Assembly (NCBI GenBank): GCA_965644295.1
Contig: CBFFRP010000291.1
Coordinates: 62,001 to 126,000 of the forward strand
Direction: 5' to 3'
Length of the DNA: 64,000 nucleotides
DNA from: Paraphysomonas bandaiensis
Taxonomy: Eukaryota > Chrysophyceae
The position numbers and the translations under genes are program-made. Below the pieces are notes generated by a model. The model saw only the letters and a program-made list of their open reading frames with translations. It did no database searches and had not been told where the DNA came from. Below are positions 1 to 11,366 of this stretch, piece after piece (positions within the stretch are counted from its first letter, which is position 1; the number at the start of each line of letters is the position of its first letter).

Positions 1-1
1 C

Positions 2-2234
2 AGTAACGCCACTACTAAATCAGGCAAGCTTGTACTAGTAGATTTGGCAGGTAGTGAGACAGTTCGCAAGACTCAGGCTTCGGGGCAGCAACTGGAGGAG
101 GCCAAGACGATTAACAAATCTCTCTCTGCCCTGGGACAAGTGATATACGCTTTGACAGATGAGAAGACTACCCACGTGCCCTATCGTGACAGCAAGCTGA
201 CTCGTATCCTTCAGGACAGTTTGGGAGGTAACTCTAAAACAGCGTTAATCATTAACTGCTCCCCTTCGAGCTTCAATGCTACAGAGACGGTCTCGACACT
301 TCGATTCGGTACTCGAGCAAAGAGTATTACGAATAAGGTGATCAAGAACGAGACGCGTAGTGTGGAAGAGCTCGAGGAGTTACTACTCAAGGCCGAACGC
401 GCTATCGATGCACAGCAGGCACAGATAATGGCACTCGCTGCTCAGCTACAGGCATATCAGAACGAGCAGGGTGCCCCCCCTGAAGGAAATGTTGCACGTA
501 TGGAGACCGAGGCAGGGCTCATTGAAAAGTTACAGAGTACAGTACAATCTTTGCAGGTAAATAGAAGGAAACATCTGGGTTTATGTGCCACAAATTTGTG
601 GATAGAATCGCTCATTCTATTCAGTTATTTATATTTTAATGTAGGCTAATTTCTTGTTTGTAGGCTGAGCTGGACGAGGAGCGTGAGGAATCTGCTCGAA
701 AGGACAAAGAGAATGAGAAGCTGTCTGAAAAGTTGAGTGAGAAAGAAGCGGTGCTTATCGAGGCTGGAGGATTGATGCAGGATGCACAACACCTCTATGA
801 AAATGCAAAGAGCAGGTAGCTGATGTACTTCATAGAGTGCTGCCTTCAATCTTCCCGTTCAAAATTAATTTGTTCCAATGATTAGGTGTGAGCAACTTGT
901 AAGGGAGAAGGCTGATGCTTTTGGGGAAATTGAGAGTCTCAAATCTCAATTGGCAGATGATCGTGCTCGGTCGAATTTCGAAATTCAAGAGTTAGAAGTT
1001 ACCGTTGACACTTACAAAGCAGAGAATGAAAAGCTTCGTCAAGAAATTGCTGATATGAGTGGCGACGACATGCGTAACGAACGAGAGGATCGACTCCGCA
1101 AGGAAAGTGCGAATCAACGTACCGTGGAGGTTGCAACTCCCCCTCCCGTTGAGCGTGAGGCCACACCACCACCACCTCCGGTGCCCGAGAACGCTTCACA
1201 GCAACCCCTTCAGGCCCCACAGCTCAAACCCTACCAGAAGTCCCACAGGTCAGACAAACGCGGATCCGTTTTGGCGAGGGAGTTGGACATCGAGGGCAGG
1301 CATGCAAACACAACTCAAGCTTTAAATGCCCTTACCGACTTAGTGAACTCGATGGACATTCCACGTCAGGATGGGTCAGCCATTCTCCACTGGGCACATG
1401 CTTACGCGGAATCTACAGAGAAGTGGTTCGGCATCGCAGAAGAAAAATTTTCGGCGTTTGAGCGAGGCGGTATGGAGTTGGGTCGTCGCATTAAAGATCT
1501 CGAGGCCCAGCGTACTCGTCTAGAGAAGGACCTCGAAATTCGCACAGAGAAGGTTGTCAAGGGATTGACATTGTTTTGTTTTATCACGTGTGCGTGCAGG
1601 TTATGCAGCAGCAGTTGGAGATGGATATCATCCGCAATGAGTCAAGGTCTACAGCTGCTGCTGAGCTTATGGAGGGCCGCGAGCAGTACCAGAACAAATC
1701 TCTGCAGCAGCGCCTCGAGCAGCTTGTTGCCGTGCATAGACAGCTGCTGCGAAAGTTTGCTTCTCTAGAGCTTGAGAATAGCGAACTCCGAAAGAAGATT
1801 CTCTTGCGAGACGAACGCATCCGGCAGCTGGAGACGAATGCGAAAGGGCTGACTGCCAACTTGCGGCAACAGGCTGAGCGGCACATAACAGAACTCACTA
1901 ACCTAAGGGAGCAGATCCAGGTATGATTTCGCTAGTCGTATTTGTTTGTGGGAGTTGTGTATCTGCTCACTTTTTGATTTTTTACCTTGCATAGGAACTG
2001 AAAGTAGAGCATCAGCAAAGGATGGATGGCAGGGGTAATGATGCCGCACCTGTGGCACACCACCACCAACCACGTGTTATACGTGGGGGTGTTAAAGATG
2101 CGGGCGCCGCGCCGAAATCTCTCAGAGGTGGTGGCGGAAAGCACTCCCAAAACTCAGCAGACGACGATAGCTCTGTGTCGTCGAGGCCTTCGGTCACATC
2201 TGGATTGATTTCTAGACTTCTGGGAGCTAAATAA
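2..2234 (+). CDS. Kinesin-1 heavy chain (KIF5-type), C-terminal part; 5' end outside window
   Basis: Plus-end-directed microtubule motor. The window opens inside the motor domain: LVDLAGSE (switch II), then the [14 protein letters not shown] and [13 protein letters not shown] blocks are kinesin hallmarks. A neck and a long coiled-coil stalk follow, then a basic, Gly-rich tail with [10 protein letters not shown] and SLRGGGGK, resembling the kinesin-1 autoinhibitory tail (IAKPIR-type). I place exons at 2-556, 664-815, 886-1552, 1600-1920 and 1995-2234, joined in frame across GT-AG introns; the fourth donor could instead be at 1556. About 644 residues lie in the window. Tail and stalk order fit kinesin-1 better than other kinesins. 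Motor-family identity is certain; the subfamily is very likely. Confidence 0.93.
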
Positions 2235-3146
2235 TACTTGTACTGTTGTTGGAAGCATTGAGAGATGGTGAATTGAATGCGACTGTTCTTAAATTCACGT
2301 ATTTTGTGCTTCATATGGTGCCTTTGATAATGTCGGTGGAACTATTAGCCTTGAGAATGGGGTGCATCTCTATTGTACTTCGGGATAGTACTTCTAGAAT
2401 AATTCTAACAATTGAAAGAGTTTATCGATGAAACTTTAATATATCGCTCTTATGTGGATATGTAGTTTTGTAGATGATACATGTTTTATACTTCAAACAC
2501 AACTCTAATACAGGTGAAATTAAACTGTAACAGGACAAATAAATCACGAATAGTCGAGAGAAGCTAAAAATTCGAATTTATGACCGAGTTTATTGTTTAC
2601 CCGTTTATCCACTACAGAATGAATTTCTATGAGTATTATTCTTAAATATCAATACACTTAAAGTAATACACCGTTCCTATGGAATGTAGTATTGCTAACA
2701 AAGTTATTTCTATTACGCAACAATAAAATACCGTGCTGAGAACTTTTAATTTCTCAACCACATACTGCCAACTATCAAGAGCATCCAGAATCGTTACTGC
2801 ATATGTTATTTTTCAGCTCACTTTAAAGAAGCACCAGAGGATTTAAAATATATCGTTGATCTCCCTATCAAGGTAAGTGCTCATTAAAACGAAACATTAA
2901 GTTTACATGCATTACTACATTATTATTGATATCGAAGTGCTTCCGAACAAATCGCATACAGAGATTTCGCTCAATATTTCTGAAGAGCGGTAATCCCTAG
3001 ATAATGAATTTACAACCGCACTGGAACTACACCATTCTAACGATACTAATTCTACAATTCATTTAGGTACAAACGTATCAAACAGAAATTCATAGTTCCA
3101 CCTTACAAGCAGATAACTAATGCAGCCTATCACAGTCGCCAAAAAT
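2235..3146. other. Intergenic spacer between convergent kinesin and SMN genes
   Basis: AT-rich DNA without a recognisable gene. One segment, 2817-2872, is flanked by a good acceptor (TTTTTCAG) and donor (AAG|GTAAGT) and is open in one frame (HFKEAPEDLKYIVDLPIK). No partner exons could be found. Confidence 0.5.
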
Positions 3147-4235
3147 CTATTTCTTCGTGGCATCCTGTGAATTACTAAGGCTGGATGCAGTTCCATAGAA
3201 CTGCTGCTGCTGATAGTAAGCCTGCCACTGCTGCTGTTGCTGCTCTAGCATGGCGTAGTACCGACCAGTGGCGTATCCACTCTGATACCATGCCATTAGC
3301 ATGTCCGCCAGAGCTGCTTCCATATCTCCACTTACGGCCGAATTTCCTGCAGACTGCTCCTGTAAGCATACGCATATCATGAGCTCAAGATGTTTCATAT
3401 GAATAAGTAGTTCTTACCGTTTGAGTGACAGGACGGGTCCGTGAATGATCCGCAGCTTCTGGGGCTCCTGGAAAAGGCATTGGAGGGCAAGGTATCTGTC
3501 GCTCAGGGGGGTTACTGGTAGCACTCATGCGGGGAGCAGAGGTGCGAGAAGGAATTTGAGAACCAGCACTGTGGTCACGCTCTCCAAATCCAGGTATCGA
3601 CCCACAGTCGCTACCCTCAGTGTCGGTGTGTGTATTGCTATCTACTTGGGCTGGACCATTGTTTTCACTTAGGTCAAAGTTAACACGTGGTAGACGGGAA
3701 GTAGACGCCGAGGAAGACGTCCATTGGCCAGCTACAGTCTCGCCTCTCCGCCAGCTATCACTCACACCCTGTTGCGTCTCGTCCCCTAGTGCAGACACAA
3801 TATCTTCATCCTGACCAGTGGCAAAATGCACGTTCTTAGTAGACCCTCGATTCTAACATATCTATCAGACAAAATCCCAAAAAAACTATTTACAAAAACA
3901 CCTCTTTTGATTTTCCAGATTCAGATGATTTTGATTTCCCTATAAGCGTATTCAGAACACTCACATCACACACACGACTCTCATATTCATACCTCTGCTA
4001 GATTTGGTTCGGTGACTCTTTATCGCCGCATCAAAAATCTAAACAAAAATAATAATCAAAAAACATATATGTATGTGTGTCTGTATGTCTATGTGTGTAT
4101 GTATGTGTGTGTGTATAGGTGTGTAGTGACCTCAAGTATCTCAGTATCATTCCAAGAGTCCGCATCAAAAGAAAGAGATGAAGATGATGGATCCTCGATA
4201 ATCATACCCTCTCGCCACTGTTGGTTGACTGACAT
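3147..4235 (-). CDS. SMN: Survival motor neuron (SMN) protein, Tudor-less type
   Basis: SMN assembles Sm rings on spliceosomal snRNAs together with Gemin2. Five exons (4131-4235, 3993-4038, 3902-3939, 3418-3852, 3147-3359) join in phase to about 278 residues. Residues 22-48 (FDADSWNDTEILE then IFDAAIKSH) match the Gemin2-binding helix of SMN (human SDIWDDTALIKAYDKAV region), followed by a Lys/Ser-rich stretch as in SMN. The C-terminus has the oligomerisation YG box, MLMAWYQSGYATGRYY, then a Gln-rich tail. The middle is low-complexity (Ser, Pro, acidic) and I see no Tudor fold (no W-x-x-G-x-x-C start and no aromatic cage), as in fission yeast Smn1. The start ATG at 4235 opens exon 1. Intron 1 is GT/TG-rich. 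Confidence 0.9.
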
Positions 4236-4364
4236 TTGAATATTATAGTGTGTTAGGGGTGTGAATGGACGAGATGAGAGGTACAGTGAAGAGATATATA
4301 CACCCTCATAACTATAGTATACACTATACACACCATCCTACTTGAAAAGAAGCATAGAATATGA

Positions 4365-5187
4365 TACATACATACATACATACATACATACATACATACA
4401 TACATACATACATACATACATACATACATACATACATACATACATACATACATACATACATACATACATACATACATACATACATACATACATACATACA
4501 TACATACATACATACATACATACATACATACATACATACATACATACATACATACATACATACATACATACATACAGACATACATACATACATACATACA
4601 TACATACATACATACATACATACATACATACATACATACATACATACAGTGTACATACATACATACATACATACATACATACATACATACATACATACAT
4701 ACATACATACATACATACATACATACATACATACATACATACATACATACATACATACATACATACATACATACATACATACATACATACATACATACAT
4801 ACATACATACATACATACATACATACATACATACATACAGACATACATACATACATACATACATACATACATACATACATACATACATACATACATACAG
4901 TGTACATACATACATACATACATACATACATACATACATACATACATACATACATACATACATACATACATACATACATACATACATACATACATACATA
5001 CATACATACATACATACATACATACAGACATACATACATACATACATACATACATACATACATACATACATACATACATACATACAGTGTACATACATAC
5101 ATACATACATACATACATACATACATACATACATACATACATACATACATACATACATACATACATACATACATACATACATACATA
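4365..5187. repeat. (TACA)n microsatellite, about 823 bp, with ordered variants
   Basis: Nearly uninterrupted TACA/TGTA tetranucleotides. Two kinds of variant recur in the same order: CAGACA at 4575, 4838 and 5025, each followed 60-72 nt later by CAGTGTAC at 4647, 4898 and 5085. The last two intervals are identical (187 nt period, 60 nt spacing), showing block duplication within the array. Because the unit is 4 nt and contains no stop, all frames on both strands stay open; the resulting long reading frames are not genes. The array sits between the divergent SMN and SQD2-like genes. Confidence 0.98.
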
Positions 5188-5239
5188 GAGCATATACGCA
5201 CAGTGGTGTCTGTATGCCTACACTCTGGTGTACTGTATA

Positions 5240-5247
5240 CAGCAGTA
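5240..5247 (+). promoter_or_regulatory. CAGCAGTA element upstream of SQD2-like gene
   Basis: TATACAGCAGTA lies about 125 bp before the ATG at 5373. The same octamer recurs at similar distance before other genes in the window. Function is inferred from recurrence only. Confidence 0.4.
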
Positions 5248-5372
5248 TTGTGTATGTTGTTAGTGGATCTCTTCTCTTCTATATCTGCATATCGAACTCA
5301 CTCCCAATCAACTCCTGACCCCACCCACACATGTCTTCTCTCTAACCACTATCACTCACCCTCTCATCTCTA

Positions 5373-6928
5373 ATGATCTCTCATACATTCCTCGTATTAA
5401 TATTTATGTTGTATCGTCATAGTTATGTGTCGTGTACTGACAGGGCCGCGGACAGCCCTCATTGTCATGCCTCTGACACTAAAAACCGTCTGAAAATAGC
5501 CCTCCTAGTGGAACCAACACCATTTAATTATGTGAGTGGGTATTCTAATCGATTTAAGGAGATGTTAAGGCATTTACATGCTGCTGGAGATGAAGTGCAT
5601 GTGCTCACTCCAGACGACTCTACTAACCCTATTAAACAATTCTTGGGATTCAAAGTCACACCTCTCAGTGGATATCGGCTAATATTTTATAGTCATGTGT
5701 ATTTATCTATTGATATTTATGGAGAGACAGATAGAGTACTCAAGGAGTTGCAGCCGGATATTGTGCACGTTAGTTCACCTGGAACATTGGCATTTCCAGC
5801 TATCTATTACGCATACAAGCATAAGTATGTAGAACTCATCAACTTATTTATGTTTGATTAATGTGAAGAATGTAGCATTCCATTAGTAATGTCCTACCAC
5901 ACTCATTTGCCGCTGTATGCTAAGGATTACTTTCCTGTACCTGGAGTACAAAAGTTCGCTGAATTCTTAATATGGTAGACTTTTCGTTTGTGTCATTGCC
6001 TGCTGCATATATATTGATCATTGCACAGGACATTTCATAATATGGCTGACCTGACACTTGTGACAAGTCCCCAGCTTAAGAGTGAGTTAGAGTCCTTCGG
6101 TGTGAAGAGAGTTGGTGTTTGGCAGAAAGGAATCAACACAGAGGTAGGAACAGTGGTCTTTGCATTGATGAACTGTTCTGTAGTAGTCGATATGCAGATG
6201 TGAATATATGTAGGCATTTACTGACCTACCTTGCATAGATTTTTGCTCCACGCTATAGAAATGAGAGTGTGCGTCAAGAGCTGATGAGTGCAGCGAGTAA
6301 TGCTGGTGGGATGGAAGATGGCACCGTCCTTCTCGTCTACGTTGGGCGCCTTGGCAAAGAAAAAAATCTCAAAAGACTTAAGCAAGTTCTACAAACTGTT
6401 CCTGGAACTCGTCTTGTGTTGGCTGGCACTGGTCCCTATGAATCAGACCTCAAAAATCATTTCTTGGGATCTCCTGTGTGGTTCACAGGCGAGCTGCATG
6501 GCGAGGAGTTGAGCACTGTGATTGCCTCATGCGACATCTTTACAATGCCGTCAGAGACAGAGACCCTGGGTTTCGTCGTCTTAGAGGCTCTAGCCTCTGG
6601 GTTACCTGTGGTGGGTGTAGCTGCTGGAGGACTTCTGGACACTGTTCAACATGGGAAAACAGGCTTTCTTGCTGCCCCAGGAGACGAATCAATGACTGAG
6701 TTTTCTGCGTATGTGGGGCAGCTTGCTACTGACGAAGATATGCGGCGGCGTTTTGCTTTGAACGGACGAGAGTGGTCAGAACAGTGGAGCTGGGGTGCGG
6801 CCACAGATAAACTCCGTACGAAGCAGTATGCTGCTGCTATTGAATTACATAAATTTAGGGAGAGTGGAATCTTTAGGACTCATGCAAGTGGTGCGGAGGA
6901 GTTAGTTCGTCGTCAGTTTTCATTTTAG
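5373..6928 (+). CDS. SQD2: SQD2-like sulfoquinovosyltransferase (GT4 family)
   Basis: SQD2 transfers sulfoquinovose from UDP-sulfoquinovose to diacylglycerol to make the thylakoid sulfolipid SQDG. Exons 5373-5824, 5876-5974, 6029-6143 and 6239-6928 join in frame to 451 residues. The N-terminal Rossmann half has LLVEPTPFNYVSGYSNRF and PDIVHVSSPGTLAFPA, near-identical in layout to plant and cyanobacterial SQD2 (VEPSPFAYVSGYKNRF, PDIIHASSPGVMVFGA); SYHTH and ADLTLV follow. The C-terminal half has VGRLGKEKNLK, FTGELHGEELS and the nucleotide-sugar motif PSETETLGFVVLEALASG. The first 20 or so residues are hydrophobic (TFLVLIFMLY) and look like a signal peptide, as expected if the product goes to a secondary plastid or the secretory route. 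A related sugar transferase of other specificity is the main alternative. Confidence 0.9.
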
Positions 6929-7263
6929 ATTTTAGATCACACAGAAGTTATTTATAGTACAGTAAACTAACCAGAAGGTTTTATGTATTAGAATATGGAT
7001 CTTATTCTAGTATATTCAGTATGTCACTTGAAGATAATGTACTAGAAGACAGTGATATATAGTGATGTACAAATGCTGTGATGATATTGAGAAACTGAAA
7101 TAGTTTGATCTTTCAAGACATGTTTAGTAACGAGAGGTTCACATATGTAGGATGATTATGCATGGAACAAAATGAGTTTGTGTTGTTTATCACAACTTCG
7201 TGTAAACGATATTAATAAATCTCTCTAGTCTAACGATAAATTCTCTCTGAGATCAAGTTAAAA
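6929..7263. other. Spacer between SQD2-like gene and Copia remnant
   Basis: AT-rich. It may contain the leader or LTR edge of the Copia remnant that starts at 7264, but I could not find a second LTR copy to prove it. Confidence 0.35.
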
Positions 7264-7893
7264 ATGAGCAATTTCCGATATGGTAGCGAGCGAGGAAGAG
7301 AGAAGGAGGATAGAGGAGTAGTCCCGCAATTCAACGAGAATAACGTTGAACAATGGATAGAGGATTTTGAGACATTCCTCATGAGAAAAGAACAGAGTGA
7401 AGTAGCGGTGGAACCGTCACCTAAAGAAAGCGACTTTGGGGAACAGCCACTCACGTTAATGGAGGAGAAGGCTTACAGACAGGCTGTGAAGAAGTACTGG
7501 AAGGCAAGTGCTATAGCTTATTCCTATTGCAGGGAGGTAGTGCAATTTTCTTTGAAGGCACTCCAAAAACTCCATCTATTGCATAAAGGGCTCAAGGCTG
7601 ATGGAAGTGGAAGTAATGTTATGATTGATGAATTGAAGAAATGTTTTGCTGGAGGGGTTGGAGCTTCCACATGTATCTACACCGAGTGATTCTTCTGAAG
7701 TAAATCTTAGCGATAGAACTGGTGAGGACGAGCTGGAATTGCTGCATCGGAGAGCGGGTCACTTCAACAAACATGCGTTAGTGGAAGCGCACATGAGGAT
7801 TCTAATCATGGGCACTGGATTGCAACGAAAGCACCTTTCGACCAGAGTAACTAATAATCAATGTCTGTGTAATGTGTGTGTCAGGTCTAAAAT
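7264..7893 (+). mobile_element. Copia-type retrotransposon remnant (gag N-terminus joined to pre-integrase)
   Basis: The frame from 7264 encodes a Copia-like Gag start (PQFNENNVEQWIEDFETFL) that stops at 7689. A shifted frame from about 7655 encodes a GAG_pre-integrase segment, ELELLHRRAGHFNKHALVEA, ending in an integrase zinc-binding CNVCVRSK. Protease and the zinc knuckle are missing between the two parts, so this copy carries an internal deletion plus a frameshift. It meets an inverted copy at about 7894. Confidence 0.75.
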
Positions 7894-8721
7894 AAATAAC
7901 GCTTCAACTAACGCATGCTTGTTAAAGTGGCCCTCTCTCCAATGCAGCAATTCCAGCTCATCTTCACCAGTTCTGTCTTTTAGATTTACTTCAGAAGAAT
8001 CACTCGGTGTAGATACATCTGGAAGCTCCAACAGCTGCTGAGTTGGCACTGCAGTCATGCCATTCTTCATGGGTCCCTCTAGCACCAGCTCTCCAGTGTT
8101 GCTGTTATAGATTTGGATACCGTACCATACTGTGAACCGATAGCCTATCTCGTTCAGTTTTGTCCCGAACACAAACATCGATTGATTTGATCAGATATCT
8201 CGATGTCTCTCCATGCTCCGCGGGAACGCACACTCGTGACCTGAATCTCAGATCCCTTTTTGGAACCATTTATCACTCTAGATGTTTGTATGTGATTATC
8301 AAGCATATTGACATCATTCATTAGAAATATCGATGATGAACAACAGGTGTCAATATATGTGTACTGTACGTCATCATTTACACTACACATATATTTGTCT
8401 CATATATATTGCATGATAACATGTTATACTGAACATCTTCAATCATATTTGTTTCCTCTTCCTCCGAGAAATCTGCCGGATGTTTTCTACTGTGAGGAGT
8501 TTCTTATCTGGTTTCCTACCATAATCCCGGTTTTCTTTCTCTCCTCTTCGAGAATACTTTTTCTTCAACGTTGGACAATCAGCAGCAAGATGTTCCATGG
8601 ACTTGCAATTTCTACATCCCGTATACTCATCACTTTCAGGACGTTGCCCTGATATTCCTGGTTCAGCACGACTTTCACACGATTTCACACATAGTATTTT
8701 GTTATACATATCCGAGCCCAT
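7894..8721 (-). mobile_element. Copia-type retrotransposon remnant, inverted copy (zinc knuckle, protease, pre-integrase)
   Basis: Read on the minus strand in order: a Gag zinc knuckle (CRNCKSMEHLAADCP, CX2CX4HX4C) near 8600; a degenerate aspartic protease (YIDTCCSSSIFLMND, where the catalytic DSGA has become DTCC) in 8154-8390; and a pre-integrase segment (ELELLHWREGHFNKHALVEA) in 7899-8032. Frames differ between the parts. It is a dead element. Confidence 0.75.
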
Positions 8722-9091
8722 TTTATATATATATTTTTATAATGACCACATAGTGGGTACGTATATATAATAGATAATAGCCTCATATGGACTATATTTA
8801 TTATTGTGGTTGCTATCTCAACGACGTTTCAACTTCCAACAATACTGTATATATTACCTATGATGCATTGAGCCACACTATAACGGTTATGACGTAAAAT
8901 ATTCATTCATTAAAAATGCAGTAATAACAATTTACATAATACTATTGTAAATACAATTACACAGTATTCCAATACACAGTATTCTAAAGTAGACTAGTTG
9001 AGCATTAGTATAGCATTAGTATAGACAATAAACGATATGTTCAGACTGCTTTTGTGTTTAGCAAAATATTATTCTACGAAATAAAAGGCCA
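8722..9091. other. Spacer downstream of SEN2
   Basis: AT-rich, no gene seen. It may contain the remaining 5' part of the inverted Copia copy, too degraded to recognise. Confidence 0.4.
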
Positions 9092-10652
9092 TTAGTTACT
9101 TGCAAAGATTGATGACAGCCAGCCAAACATTGACTGGTGTTCTTCTGTCCTCAATCCATTGTCAACGGCGAGCTCATTAGACTCTACGGTTAAATGCTTA
9201 GATTGGCATCGCATGAATACAAACATACCTGTAACATTGCATTCTACTGGTTCACTGGCTTTATCTTGTGGCGCTGCTGACTCTATACTATGTTCTAATG
9301 TGTCATCCTCACTTGTTTCTGCTGACACGAGTGCACTCCAGTGTCCAGCAAGGCGAGACTTTTTGTCTTCTAGCTCCTTACTCTGATCAGTCTTCTTGCG
9401 CCGCCGTCTGTCCAGATAGGCATTAATGACCACAGATACACAACTCAATGTTATTACAATTCGCACGACAACGTTACATTGCTATTCAGTCGTAATAAAT
9501 CGGTTTGAAACGTACTTTTTATTGACTCCTACAGCCGTCGGCTCCCTTCTCGGAGTGGTCAGCATACAAGACCGCCTGTATTTCATCTGCATCTCTTTTA
9601 CACTCAACTGAATGGCTCGCTCACTAGACATTTGCTGTCTACGCACTAGTGAGGTAACGGGGCGAACAGATAGATTCTGTAAACACTCCATCGATGAGGG
9701 ATCGATGGGGGTGGCCGTGGAATCAACGGGAACAACAAAACATACCAGCAGCAGCTTCGATATGTTCTGCATCTAATTTAGACCCAGACCTTCGAATAAA
9801 TAAGTAGACGTACGTACCGGAAGCACACGAGTGAGTGTCGACAGGTGTTTCCAGCCCAGAGTTTGCGCGCCAATGTTGTTGCTTGTTTCTGATCTTCCAT
9901 TTTGAGTCCCATCCATTACGAGTGCGCATGCCTCAGAATGGCAGTGAGAAGGTAGTGTACAGTACAGTGAGAAATCAAGTCCATAGTTGACAGCTGTGCG
10001 TACTACATAACTGCTCACAATGTATTCTTTATGGAAAATATATGAAAAAATATTATATCATACCCTTGGCGTTTGAAAAACTCATACACTTTGTACTTGA
10101 CATGGAACAAAGGATTCTTTGACATGAAGGTACGCCAAAGTTCATCCAACGAAACTGCTTCCGCCTCGTCAGTACATACAGTGCTATCATCGGTTCGTTT
10201 TGGTGCATAAGTAACCATGCCCTCAAATTGGGCCAAATAGAACGCCTGTATTCGAACCACAGCACCCAATCAGCACACAGTCATCAACAGAGACCCCAGT
10301 ACCTCTTCATCCAATAAACAAAGCCTGTATACATCTTCACTATCAACAGCATGTCCAGATCCAGAATCACACGGTGTCTCTCCACTGAATACACTCGTAT
10401 CTGCTATAGGCCGATGACATGCACTGCCATCTGTCTCATCTATTGCCATAGCATCATCATCACCAGCAGCAGGTACACTATCATACACTAATGGTCGTAA
10501 CTTCCTCTACATATACATAGTCATCGAGTAGATAGAGGCAGATAACTGTGTGATCTTACAGCTCCAAAGCCTCTGGATGTTAACTCCCGTATACACTCCA
10601 TACTCTCAATAAACACATAACTGTATCGAAGAACTGCTCTCGGAGGGCTCAT
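9092..10652 (-). CDS. SEN2: tRNA-splicing endonuclease subunit SEN2 (TSEN2)
   Basis: Catalytic subunit of the SEN complex that cuts the 5' splice site of pre-tRNA introns. Seven exons (10560-10652, 10303-10506, 10064-10245, 9818-10010, 9516-9772, 9229-9407, 9092-9183) give about 399 residues. Family landmarks in order: LLDEEAFYLAQFEG; an LDELWRTF helix; FHVKYKVYEFFKRQGYVVRT; the nuclease block NYGLDFSLY (catalytic Tyr), CHSEACAL (His) and LGWKHLSTLTRVLP (Lys region); then NISKLLLVCFVVP. The C-terminal extension has a basic KKRRRKK run that could be a nuclear localisation signal. The last intron (9184-9228, 45 nt) is a multiple of three and could be retained. Exons 6-7 extend beyond the usual family end and are less certain. 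Confidence 0.88.
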
Positions 10653-10770
10653 TTGATGGGTAACTGGACTGGTAGGTGGATCAATTGGCTTCTACTCTAG
10701 TCTGGAGGGATATGCGGTGTGATGGTATGGTATGGTAGGTCTGCTCTTATGTACTGTACTGATGTACATA

Positions 10771-10877
10771 CAGCAGTACATATACACACTATATAGCAGT
10801 ACATATGTACCTATAGACGTATATACACACGTACATATGTACATACACAGCAGTACCTATACACCTATACAGCAGTA
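10771..10877 (-). promoter_or_regulatory. Cluster of CAGCAGTA-type elements upstream of SEN2
   Basis: CAGCAGTA at 10771-10778, 10848-10855 and 10870-10877, plus a variant TAGCAGTA near 10794, lie 119-225 bp before the SEN2 ATG, embedded in TACATA/TATAC-rich DNA. They form the densest cluster of this element in the window. Regulatory function is inferred. Confidence 0.45.
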
Positions 10878-11211
10878 CCCATCTATGCAGGTATACGTAT
10901 ACCTGGTATACCGTCTACATGCGTATGGCTGCCTCTCACTGTTGAGTACTGTGTGAGCACTGCACGTCACTGGCTCGCTTGATTGCATAGAGATACTAAT
11001 GAAAGGAGGGATCTGCTGCATCTCTCCTCAGCTATTTAACACTTCATTAATGTAAGTGATAGACATCAACCGTTCCATCTTCTTTCTCAATGATTGTGGT
11101 GGAGTAAGCCGGCAGATGCGCCTGAGACCATGACGATTCATAGTGAAGCTGCTGGTATCTGATTCTTACGCACATGAGTATGATTGTAACTCAAGATTGC
11201 AAGTATTTTCT

Positions 11212-11366
11212 CTCCGTCTTATTGTTGCTATGGACTTCGGTAATAGACTAAACATATCAACTTTGCAGGCCCAGTGGTTTGACACTCAAGCTGTCCGAGG
11301 GCCTGCACAGTTGAGATGTTTAGCCTATTGCCAAAGTCCATAGCAACTATAAGACGTAACGGGGAG
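11212..11366. repeat. Long imperfect inverted repeat (hairpin)
   Basis: Arms at about 11212-11272 and 11299-11366 are reverse complements with scattered mismatches; the shared core includes TTGCTATGGACTT and TGCAGGCCC. The loop is about 26 nt. Both arms read through the same peptide (LRLIVAMDFGNRLNIST) on opposite strands, so it arose from inverted duplication of one sequence. It could be a foldback element or a hairpin-RNA source. Confidence 0.8.

Noticed and set aside
4253-5373. Long overlapping open frames in all frames on both strands, encoding Tyr-Ile-His-Thr or Cys-Met-Tyr-Val repeats
   Set aside because: They are the unavoidable translation of a stop-free TACA microsatellite, not genes.
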